Below are positions 1-6,739 of a stretch of DNA of 10,505 bases, in pieces (within the stretch, counting starts at the first letter, position 1; each line of letters begins with the position of its first letter). Source of the DNA: Isotricha intestinalis (taxonomy: Eukaryota > Ciliophora > Litostomatea > Vestibuliferida > Isotrichidae). Position numbers and translations under genes: made by a program. The notes beneath the pieces are model-generated. The model was not told the DNA's origin and made no database searches. It saw only the letters and a program-made list of their open reading frames with translations. The stretch is taken from assembly GCA_023807065.1 (NCBI GenBank), contig JAJJLU010000125.1:1-10505 (forward strand), given 5' to 3'.

Positions 1-25
1 CCAATCCCCAATCCCCAATCCCCAA
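1..25. repeat. Left telomere, CCCCAAT repeats
   Basis: The window opens with a partial unit followed by tandem CCCCAAT units up to about position 25, after which the sequence becomes ordinary AT-rich DNA. The right end carries the exact complement, GGGGATT. C-rich repeats at a 5' end and G-rich repeats at a 3' end are the normal polarity of telomeres. The unit differs from the CCCCAA of Tetrahymena and the CCCCAAAA of spirotrichs. I recall a CCCCAAT-type repeat from rumen litostome ciliates, but cannot check that here. Confidence 0.95.
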
Positions 26-1330
26 AAAATTTAATTTGGAATTTTAATTTTTTTCTTTTTAATTTGGAAATAAAATAAAAACAATAATTATTTTTATTTT
101 TAAAAAATTTGCATGAAAACCATTTTTCTTTGTATTTTATAAATATTTATTAATATTTTGTTCTTGAGTTTTATTTTCAAATTTTTGTTTAGATTTATTT
201 CTTCATTATCTTTAAAATATTATTATATTTCATCTTTATCATATTTTAAATATTCTATTATTAATTTTCTAAATTATTATAATATAATTCATTCCCATTT
301 AAGACTATAGTAAACACCTGTAAAATAATTTATATCTCCAAATAGTGTAAATAAATTTACAAGTATTCTATTTTTAGGAGTCATTTGGTTTCAAAAAAAA
401 TTGGGATTCTTATTTTTCTTGATTCTGAAATATATTTTATTCAAAAAAAAGAATATATTATAGCAAACATTATATCATTAAAATATTAAATATAATTTTT
501 ACAAAAATCTACTTTATAAACCGAATTATCAAGAGTATTAGATATCTAATTTAATAATTCTATCATAATAATTTATTACTGAAAAATTGTATACCTCTTA
601 ATTATATTTTCATGTTCTTTTTAAATTATTAAATTATATTTTAGATGCCGTATTTTTATTGATAAATAAATTTATATTTTTTTTCACAAATAATTTCAAT
701 ACATTCTATTCTATGAATTTTTTGTAAAATTAAATAATTTCTTTGATATATCTTTTCAAAATCATATGAAAGAATAAAATAACTCAAAAAAGAAAAAAAT
801 AGAATGAAAGAATAAATTAAATAGTAATCTGGAATTCCACTATAAAAAAAAATTGTTAGGAAGAATTATATTTTATAATTTCCTCTTAATTTTATGTAAT
901 TCCTCAAAATATAAATACATTAAATATTTTATTTTTTGTAATATATATTTGGAATTTTATTTTTTTTGATTTGAAATTTTCAAACAAATAATTATTTAAT
1001 CTTTTATCAATTTTTTTTCATTTGAAATAGAATTTGATTTACTCTTTTACTGAATTTTCTTAATTTTTTTTCTTTTTGAAATTTCTTTGTCTAATGAATT
1101 TCTTAAACTTGTAACATTCAAAAATCCATTGAATAATCAAATAAATATCTTTCAAATAAACAATCTTTTTAATTTATTCAATTTATTGATTCAATTTTTT
1201 TTATTCATCTTTTATTTTTTTTATTTTTCTAAAAGAAATTTTTTCCTATTTTAATTCAAATAAATAGGTTTTTTATTTTTTATTGATATATATTTTATTT
1301 TTTATTAAAAAAATATAAAAGTGATAATTT
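26..1330. other. Left subtelomeric arm, no gene seen
   Basis: About 1.3 kb of T-rich, extremely AT-rich sequence without a convincing gene. Open stretches on either strand are short (the best I followed, on the minus strand at 1047-1136, is 30 codons) and resemble no family. No tRNA or other GC-containing RNA gene is visible. The part nearest gene 1 (about 1260-1330) is the 3' flank of that minus-strand gene and probably holds its transcript end, but no defined polyadenylation signal can be singled out in such AT-rich DNA. Confidence 0.6.
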
Positions 1331-1897
1331 CTAACCGACATTTTTGAATGTCGTTTTGTTGTTTTCTTTTTTTAAAAATGAATAACAAGGATCTTTTGTT
1401 AATTTATAACCAACCTCATTTTCACAATGATTTAATAAATATTCACATTGATTTAATTCTTTTTTTAATTTTTGATTAAAGTCAATAACTCCAGAAAACA
1501 TTTTTAAATTACTTAAATTTGCATTTTTTGCCTTTTCAACTTGAATTTTGAATAATTTTCTAACTTCATATAATTGATCAACAATATTTTTATAAACTTT
1601 ATTAGAATTTTTTCTAATATAGTTTTGACTATTTTGAATAGACCCTTTTAAAATTAAAGTTTTTTTTGAATTATCATATATTCCTTCTTTTAATAAATTA
1701 ATATTTTTTTGAAGAACTGAAAAATGAGGATTAATTTCCATAAATTTTCCTTTGCTTTCGTGAGTCTTTTGGGATTCATTTACATTATTATTTGAAAGAA
1801 TTTCCAATTTATCTTGAAATTTCATACTTTTTATAATTGAATGAGAACCTTGATTCATTTGAGAATCTTCTCTATTTTTTTCTTCCTTTTCTGACAT
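1331..1897 (-). CDS. Hypothetical 188-aa charged coiled-coil-like protein
   Basis: I do not recognise this protein. It has 188 residues and is rich in Lys, Asn and Glu. Residues 1-50 are polar, low in hydrophobics and probably disordered. Residues about 58-165 have regularly spaced Leu/Ile/Val among charged residues, as expected for long helices or a coiled coil. There are three cysteines, C151, C158 and C171, and no signal peptide or membrane segment. The start is firm: an in-frame TAA lies directly before the ATG, and the TGAAATAAT motif shared with two other genes ends 2 nt upstream. The stop is TAG. Codons are AT-rich like the neighbours. It is the gene nearest the left telomere and is transcribed toward it. 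It could be a structural or scaffold protein, but no function can be assigned. The ORF is probably real because of its length in this stop-rich DNA, its clean start and its shared start context. Confidence 0.75.
   Translation of the reverse strand: MSEKEEKNREDSQMNQGSHSIIKSMKFQDKLEILSNNNVNESQKTHESKGKFMEINPHFSVLQKNINLLKEGIYDNSKKTLILKGSIQNSQNYIRKNSNKVYKNIVDQLYEVRKLFKIQVEKAKNANLSNLKMFSGVIDFNQKLKKELNQCEYLLNHCENEVGYKLTKDPCYSFLKKENNKTTFKNVG
1336..1353 (-). repeat. Perfect 7-bp hairpin at 3' end of gene 1
   Basis: CGACATT at 1336-1342 is the exact reverse complement of AATGTCG at 1347-1353, with a 4-nt loop. In the transcript of gene 1 it would form a stem-loop over the last codons, ending 2 nt before the TAG stop. 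It contains three G/C pairs per stem, which stands out locally. It is not the histone-type 3' stem-loop. It may be a transcript-end structure or chance. Confidence 0.4.
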
Positions 1898-1908
1898 TTA
1901 TTATTTCA
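1898..1908 (-). promoter_or_regulatory. Start-context motif TGAAATAATAA before gene 1
   Basis: On the minus strand TGAAATAATAA lies immediately before the ATG of gene 1. The core TGAAATAAT recurs just before the start codons of the ADP-ribosyltransferase and Rab genes. A second copy of the surrounding 15-mer lies 46 nt further upstream (1942-1956). It could be a transcription-start or 5'-UTR/translation-context element. Confidence 0.4.
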
Positions 1909-2660
1909 GTTAATTTTTATTTTTTTATTATAGATATATATATTTATTATTTCAGTGTATTTAATAATATTTAATTTCATTTTTATATATTTTCTATTTT
2001 TTTCTGTAAAAAATCATTAAAAATTGGATATAGAATAATCTAATTTTAATTTTTATGAAAAATAGTCATTATTATATTTTATTTTTCTAAATGTGAATCA
2101 ATAATTGAGTTCTAGTGTGAAAAATTAATAATAATATATCTATTACTTTTGATAAATGAATTAAAAATACAATATTTTTTAATTTTTGTTGATTTTCACT
2201 TATTATTTTATATATTTTTGTTCATTAAGAAAATGAGGATTCCCTAAAATGCTTTCTAATAAATTTTATATGATTTTTAGAAATTAAGGTTATTATATAA
2301 AAGAGTTTTTAAAAAAAATTATTAATATATATTTCAAATTAAATCTTCATTATTATAAAATAATATTTATTTTAAAAATAAATAATCAAAATCTATTTTT
2401 CATATTAATAAGGCAAAATATAAAAGAATATAGTTTAAGTAGAATGATATCATCAAAATTTTTGTTTGAAAGAACCAAATTTTTTATTTGTTTAGATTAT
2501 AGTTGAAGATAAAATTGAAAATAAAAATAATTATAATTTGGGTAATATTCATAAAAAAATATTGAGTATATTCTTTAATTATATGATGATTAATTTATTT
2601 TTTATTCTTTTAATAATATTTTTTAATGTTTGGTTAATTTAAAATAAGTAAATTTAATTT
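1898..2660. other. Spacer between gene 1 and the ART-LRR gene
   Basis: This 763-nt, strongly AT-rich spacer separates two genes that both run leftward. It should hold the promoter of gene 1 at its left part and the transcript end of the ADP-ribosyltransferase gene at its right part. Near gene 1 it contains the 15-mer ATTTATTATTTCAGT twice (1896-1910 and 1942-1956). I see no ORF of note, no tRNA and no other RNA gene. Confidence 0.6.
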
Positions 2661-4931
2661 TTATATCCTTATAATTTCACATTCTGCTGAAGGTGACGTA
2701 GGAGCCGTCGTCGTTCTTTTTTTTTTCAATTCATTAATAATTGATTCTATTTTTTTTGTCCTTTCAGTTATTTTTGATAAATAAAATTTTTTTATTTTAC
2801 ATTCATCAAACATAAATGAACCATCTTCTAAATTTTGAGTATTAAATTTAGATAAATCTAACTTTTCTATACTCTTACATTTAGAAAACATATATTTCAT
2901 AGTGGTCACTTTTTGAGTTCTAAAATTAGATAAATCTACATCTTCCAGATTAAAACAACCACAAAATAGAAAACTCATATTTGTTACTTTATTTGTATTA
3001 AAGTTAGAAAATTTTATTGTTTTTAATTCTTCACAAGCATAAAACATTCCTTCAATATTAATAATGTCTTCTGAATTAAAATTTGAAAAATCCACTGAAA
3101 TTAAACGGTGACAATCTGCGAATAAATATTTAAGATTTTCTAAAGGCCTTATGAATTTAAATTTAAAAGTATATGTTCCTTTTTTTTTAAATTCATATTT
3201 ATAATCAAAATCAAGTAAAATATAATTTTCATTATCTTTAAGATATATTTCACAATAATCGATTTCATATATATTATCCTGGAGTATATATTCATTGCTA
3301 AGATTATTTTCCTTTTTATATTCTTCATAACAATTTAAAATATGTATTTTTTTATTTACATTTTTTTCATCAATTTTATATTCACATATTATATAATTAT
3401 TTTCTTTCTGAGCTTCAATGAATATTTTTTTATCTTTATTTTCTTTTAAATAAATTATTTCTTCTTTATATTCCTCAAATTTTTCAATTATCCTTTGAGG
3501 ATTCAAATTTTTCATTTCTCTTTGAGGAGCAATTTGAAATTGTTTAAATTCATTATAAAAAATATCATCATCTTTTAAAAGGCAAAAAGATTCATTAATC
3601 TTATCTTTCTTATTTTTTTCAAAATATTCTTTGATTTTACTTTCATATTCAGTAAGATAATTCAACTTTATAATTTTACAATCAATATCATTTTCACGAC
3701 CCTCTTCTATTTTTTTAATTTCAAAACAAGAAAAAGGAAAAAATAAAACTTCTTTTTCTTGTGGATAAATAGATAATTCTTCATCTAAATCAATATAAGT
3801 AATTGAATTTATCTCTTTACTTCCACTTAATCTCATTTTATCTTCATATTCAGAATTTTCTAAAATGTTTTCAGAATTTTCTAAAATATTTTCAGAATTT
3901 TCTAAAATGAAAAATGTTGGAATCACAGTATCATTATCTGATTTTTTTTTTTTTTTTAAAAATTCTAAAGCTTTAGATTTTTCTTTACTAAAAGATAAAA
4001 AAGCTTTTGAAAAAATAATCACAGAAGGTAAATCACCCATATTTTCCTCCTTTTTTTTACTTAAATATTCTTCTATTTTCATGATTTCTTTTTTTTTTAA
4101 TCTATTAGAACGATATAAAGGTAATTTTGAATTATAAAATTTAAATGCTTCTAATTTAATCCCTTCATACATTACTTTGATATAAGTTAAATAATTTTCA
4201 TTTTTTCCTTGAATTAAATCATTATTCATATTTTTATAAAAATTACATTGAATTGTATAAGCTCTTGCATAAAATTTACATAAAATTTCTAAAGGAACTT
4301 TTGAAACAGGTAAAATAGAATTAATTAATTCTTCCATAAGTGCACTTTCTCTAGAATATTTTTCATATAAATATTTAGTAAATTTATCATAATTATCTGA
4401 TGAATTTAATTTTATTAGAGATTTAAAATATATAGGAAGATATAATTTCTCTATTGCATCTATATATTCAAATGAAAAACATAGGTCTTCTTCATAATTT
4501 ATTTCTTCTAATTCTATTTTATCATTTAATATATATGCTTTTATTTTTTCAAAAGAATTTTGAATTCCTCCTGAATTGTAAAAAGGATGATTAAAAAAAA
4601 AATTTATATCTTGATTTTCTTTGATAAATTTTTCCTTATCTTTTGAAAAAATTATTATTTTTGGGAGCAAAGCATAATCTTTTAAATTTTGAGAAAATTG
4701 AAAAATAAATTTCTTGTATAATTTGTCTCCTATTATTATATATAAATTTGTAAATGGATATTTTTTTAAAAAATCCAAAGAATCTTTTTCACTTTTATGG
4801 AACAAAACTTTTTCAAATTTTTTTGAATCAGATTCTTTTTCACTATTATGGTTCAAAACTTCTTCAAATTTTTTTTTCAAATCAAATAGTTGACTATCTA
4901 ACAAAATTAAATATGGTTTTGTTTCTATCAT
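2661..4931 (-). CDS. ADP-ribosyltransferase-like / DUF285-LRR fusion protein
   Basis: A 756-residue, probably intracellular protein with no signal peptide or membrane segment. Residues about 255-410 resemble the R-S-E class of NAD-dependent mono-ADP-ribosyltransferases: an Arg in LYRS (R274), an SFS motif (313-315), and EKE (392-394) followed by VLFFPF, matching the E-x-E catalytic turn that normally precedes a V/L-F-x-P strand. Such enzymes move ADP-ribose from NAD to a protein side chain, often Arg. Residues 597-720 form a partial plus four near-26-residue repeats with (D/K)(F/L)SNFNT and MF..C motifs, typical of BspA-like DUF285 leucine-rich repeats, which usually mediate binding. Residues 1-250 are unassigned; a segment around 61-135 has an HPFYNSGG motif. 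The start is firm (TAA directly before ATG, TGAAATAAT motif 5 nt upstream); the stop is TAA. Two tandem duplications and a GC-rich C-terminal tail are listed separately. The fold assignment is moderate, the repeats are strong, and activity and substrate are inferred. Confidence 0.75.
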   Translation of the reverse strand: MIETKPYLILLDSQLFDLKKKFEEVLNHNSEKESDSKKFEKVLFHKSEKDSLDFLKKYPFTNLYIIIGDKLYKKFIFQFSQNLKDYALLPKIIIFSKDKEKFIKENQDINFFFNHPFYNSGGIQNSFEKIKAYILNDKIELEEINYEEDLCFSFEYIDAIEKLYLPIYFKSLIKLNSSDNYDKFTKYLYEKYSRESALMEELINSILPVSKVPLEILCKFYARAYTIQCNFYKNMNNDLIQGKNENYLTYIKVMYEGIKLEAFKFYNSKLPLYRSNRLKKKEIMKIEEYLSKKKEENMGDLPSVIIFSKAFLSFSKEKSKALEFLKKKKKSDNDTVIPTFFILENSENILENSENILENSEYEDKMRLSGSKEINSITYIDLDEELSIYPQEKEVLFFPFSCFEIKKIEEGRENDIDCKIIKLNYLTEYESKIKEYFEKNKKDKINESFCLLKDDDIFYNEFKQFQIAPQREMKNLNPQRIIEKFEEYKEEIIYLKENKDKKIFIEAQKENNYIICEYKIDEKNVNKKIHILNCYEEYKKENNLSNEYILQDNIYEIDYCEIYLKDNENYILLDFDYKYEFKKKGTYTFKFKFIRPLENLKYLFADCHRLISVDFSNFNSEDIINIEGMFYACEELKTIKFSNFNTNKVTNMSFLFCGCFNLEDVDLSNFRTQKVTTMKYMFSKCKSIEKLDLSKFNTQNLEDGSFMFDECKIKKFYLSKITERTKKIESIINELKKKRTTTAPTSPSAECEIIRI
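2684..2716. other. GC-rich patch in the ART-LRR C-terminal tail
   Basis: 20 of these 33 bases are G or C, in a gene that is otherwise strongly AT-rich. The stretch includes CGTCGTCG and encodes a Thr/Pro/Ser tail (TTTAPTSPSAE) at residues about 739-749 using ACG codons, which are rare elsewhere in the window. The tail lies after the last leucine-rich repeat, six residues from the C-terminus. Confidence 0.8.
3849..3911 (-). repeat. Three 21-nt tandem repeats inside the ART-LRR gene
   Basis: Three consecutive 21-nt units start at 3849, 3870 and 3891 and differ only at the end of the unit. They are in frame and encode a seven-residue repeat of the type NILENSE at residues about 341-361, between the Ser motif and the E-x-E motif of the ADP-ribosyltransferase-like core. 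The position suggests a variable surface loop. Copy number could vary between alleles. Confidence 0.85.
4784..4885 (-). repeat. 51-nt imperfect tandem duplication, N-terminus of ART-LRR
   Basis: Two adjacent 51-nt units (4784-4834 and 4835-4885) share the landmark CTTTTTCAC exactly 51 nt apart. They encode two similar 17-residue blocks of the form KKFE(E/K)VL(N/F)H(N/K)SEK(E/D)S at residues about 20-52. The duplication keeps the frame. Confidence 0.8.
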
Positions 4932-4945
4932 TTATAATTATTTCA
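4932..4945 (-). promoter_or_regulatory. Start-context motif before the ART-LRR gene
   Basis: TGAAATAAT followed by TATAA lies directly before the ATG on the minus strand. It matches the motif before gene 1 and the Rab gene, with 5 rather than 2-3 nt between the core and the ATG. Confidence 0.35.
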
Positions 4946-5043
4946 TTACAATTAAGCTAAGAAATAAATTTCTTAAAATATCCTTAAATTTATTTGATTA
5001 CAATTAACTAAGAAATAAATCTCTCAAAATATCCCTAAATTTA
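4945..5043. repeat. Duplicated ~48-nt element upstream of the ART-LRR gene
   Basis: An imperfect direct repeat: 4945-4992 and 4997-5043, 52 nt apart, both beginning ATTACAATTAA and ending AAATTTA, with one 1-nt indel and a few substitutions. It lies 14-112 nt upstream of the start codon, where a promoter or 5' UTR would be. It may be a duplicated promoter element or a simple tandem duplication. Confidence 0.7.
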
Positions 5044-5202
5044 AAAAAAAAATAATAAATAAATGTTTAAAAATATTAAAAATAAATAAAACATAAAGAA
5101 TTTAAAAAAAACAAAACTCAAAAATCCCAACAAAAAACAAAAAAAAAGAAAAAGAAAACAAAAATTTAATAAATAACCTACAAATATACTTTTCCCATTA
5201 AT
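5044..5202. other. A-rich 3' flank of the Rab gene
   Basis: The plus strand here is almost only A with scattered T and C, so the Rab transcript downstream of its TGA stop would be strongly pyrimidine-rich (runs of T with occasional C). This probably covers the Rab 3' UTR and transcript end. With the duplicated element it makes up the 271-nt spacer between two leftward genes. No other feature is visible. Confidence 0.5.
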
Positions 5203-6156
5203 TCACTTACAACATCCATTTTTTACATCATTCTTTTTATCTTCCAAATTGATAGTATTCCTCTTATCTTTCCTAACATATCTATTTTCATTCTTTTCTT
5301 CTTCAATTTGTTTATTAATGATTTCATAAGTCAATTTTTCAAAAGCTAAAGCAACGTTGTTTCCATTTTTTGCAGAAACTTCAAAAAAAAAAACATTATA
5401 TCTTTGACTTAATATATTAGCTTCATCATATGAAATAATTCTTTTTGAATTTAGATCACTTTTATTACCAATTATCATTGTTATACAATCTGGAGGAGCA
5501 TTCTTTATTATATCTTTAACCCAATTTTCTACTTTATTAAAACTTTCTTTATTAGTTATATCATATATAATTAATGCCCCATGAGAATCTTGATAAAATT
5601 GTCGAGTTAATACTCTAAATCTCTCTTCTCCTGCTGTATCCCAAATATTTAAATTAGCTATTGTATTTTGGTCTATTCTTATTATTTTCTTTAAATTTTC
5701 CGAATTCAAAGTACATTTATATTCTGTGTTAAATATATTTTGAATAAATCTATTTATTATACTTGTTTTTCCAACTGAAATATCTCCCACAACTATTATT
5801 TTAAATGTATATTGAATTATTTTTGGTTTTTGGATGTTTTGTTTTTTATTATTTTCTTTTTTATTTGTATTCCCTGAATTGTCTTTTTTTAAATTTTCAT
5901 TTTGTTGGTCATTATAATTTAAAGGATTTTCTATAATATTATTATCATCTAATTGAGTAAATCTGTTATTATTATTCTGAGTATAACGTGAGTTTCTTTC
6001 ATCTTCATCATTTAATTCTTGAAATGATTTATCTGAATTTCTTATTATTCTTGGTTTTTGTTTTTCTCTAATAATTTTTTCACCTTCTAATGATGAGTCT
6101 ATTTGCTGATATGATATTATTGATTCCTCTTCATTTTCTTCTTTTATTGGTTGCAT
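5203..6156 (-). CDS. Rab-family small GTPase with long N-terminal extension
   Basis: A 317-residue protein; Rabs usually have about 200-220 residues. Residues 1-110 are a polar, Asn/Gln/Glu-rich, probably disordered extension. The G domain runs from about 115 to 285: P-loop GDISVGKT (124-131), T149 in switch I, WDTAGEERF (172-180), NKSD (231-234) and SAK (261-263). RFRVLT, YDIT and LNIWDTAG match Rab-family motifs, so this is a Rab rather than Ras, Rho or Arf. The protein ends in GCCK, a plausible Rab geranylgeranylation site (CCX), so it should act on a membrane in vesicle traffic. Two oddities stand out. The catalytic Gln of DTAGQE is Glu (E177), and the switch-I IGVDF motif reads LNSEN after T149. 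The start is firm: TGA lies in frame 10 nt upstream and the TGAAATAAT motif ends 3 nt before the ATG. The stop is TGA. The subfamily is not identifiable. Confidence 0.93.
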   Translation of the reverse strand: MQPIKEENEEESIISYQQIDSSLEGEKIIREKQKPRIIRNSDKSFQELNDEDERNSRYTQNNNNRFTQLDDNNIIENPLNYNDQQNENLKKDNSGNTNKKENNKKQNIQKPKIIQYTFKIIVVGDISVGKTSIINRFIQNIFNTEYKCTLNSENLKKIIRIDQNTIANLNIWDTAGEERFRVLTRQFYQDSHGALIIYDITNKESFNKVENWVKDIIKNAPPDCITMIIGNKSDLNSKRIISYDEANILSQRYNVFFFEVSAKNGNNVALAFEKLTYEIINKQIEEEKNENRYVRKDKRNTINLEDKKNDVKNGCCK

Positions 6157-6168
6157 TTTATTATTTCA
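6157..6168 (-). promoter_or_regulatory. Start-context motif before the Rab gene
   Basis: TGAAATAATAAA lies directly before the ATG on the minus strand. It is the same as the motif before gene 1 apart from one extra A. Confidence 0.4.
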
Positions 6169-6538
6169 ATGTTTATTTTTTAGTTATATTTATTAATGTT
6201 TTATTATTCGATAAATAATAATGATAATAATTGATTTAAATATATTAAATTCACAAATATTAATTGTTTAATAATTATTTTTTGAGAATCATATAATTTT
6301 CTATTTTTTCATATTTTTGTTTTATTTTGATTATTTTAAAAATTGTTTTTTAATTTAAATAATTTATAATTTATAATTATTCTATTTAGAATATATAGAA
6401 TAAAATTAACTTAAATAAATATATTTATATATTTCACATGAAATTATTTATATAAAGGAAGAATAATATAAAAAAACTTTAGTCCCAATATTTTTTCATA
6501 ATAATATTTATTTAATTTGAATTTATTAATTTTGTGGG

Positions 6539-6595
6539 TTTTTGGTTTTGATTTAAAAGAAGTAAAAACAAAAGAAAAAAAATCAAAATCAAAAA
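6539..6595. repeat. Inverted repeat, possible hairpin in kinase 3' flank
   Basis: 6539-6554 can pair with 6580-6595: a 16-bp stem with one G-T wobble around a 25-nt loop, built on TTTTGATTT and AAATCAAAA. It lies about 145 nt downstream of the kinase stop. The sequence is low in complexity, so it may be chance or part of the transcript end. Confidence 0.35.
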
Positions 6596-6739
6596 TAAAA
6601 ATATGAATCTCATATAACAAAAAATTAAAATTTTGAAATACTGAAAAACTGTGATGTTATATTAAACAAAATTTTTAATAAAGGACTTCAATGTAATTAA
6701 AAATATATAAAATATACAAAATACTATATATATAATACT

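Larger units (their letters stand above)
6157..6739. other. Spacer between the Rab and PKG-like genes
   Basis: 583 nt of AT-rich sequence between two leftward genes. The left part should hold the Rab promoter and the right part the 3' end of the kinase transcript. It contains an inverted repeat (6539-6595). No ORF or RNA gene is visible. Confidence 0.6.

Noticed and set aside
1047..1136. Minus-strand open stretch in the left arm that looks slightly coding-like
   Set aside because: It is only 30 codons, ends in TAA with TGA upstream, and shows no motif. Such lengths are expected in AT-rich DNA with strand skew.
3865..4137. Plus-strand open frame of 90 codons
   Set aside because: It lies wholly inside the ART-LRR gene on the other strand, is Phe/Ser-rich low-complexity output of poly-T and repeat sequence, and resembles no family.
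4754..4960. Plus-strand open frame of 68 codons with hydrophobic residues
   Set aside because: It is antisense to the N-terminus of the ART-LRR gene and derives from its 51-nt duplication. The hydrophobic look comes from T-rich codons.
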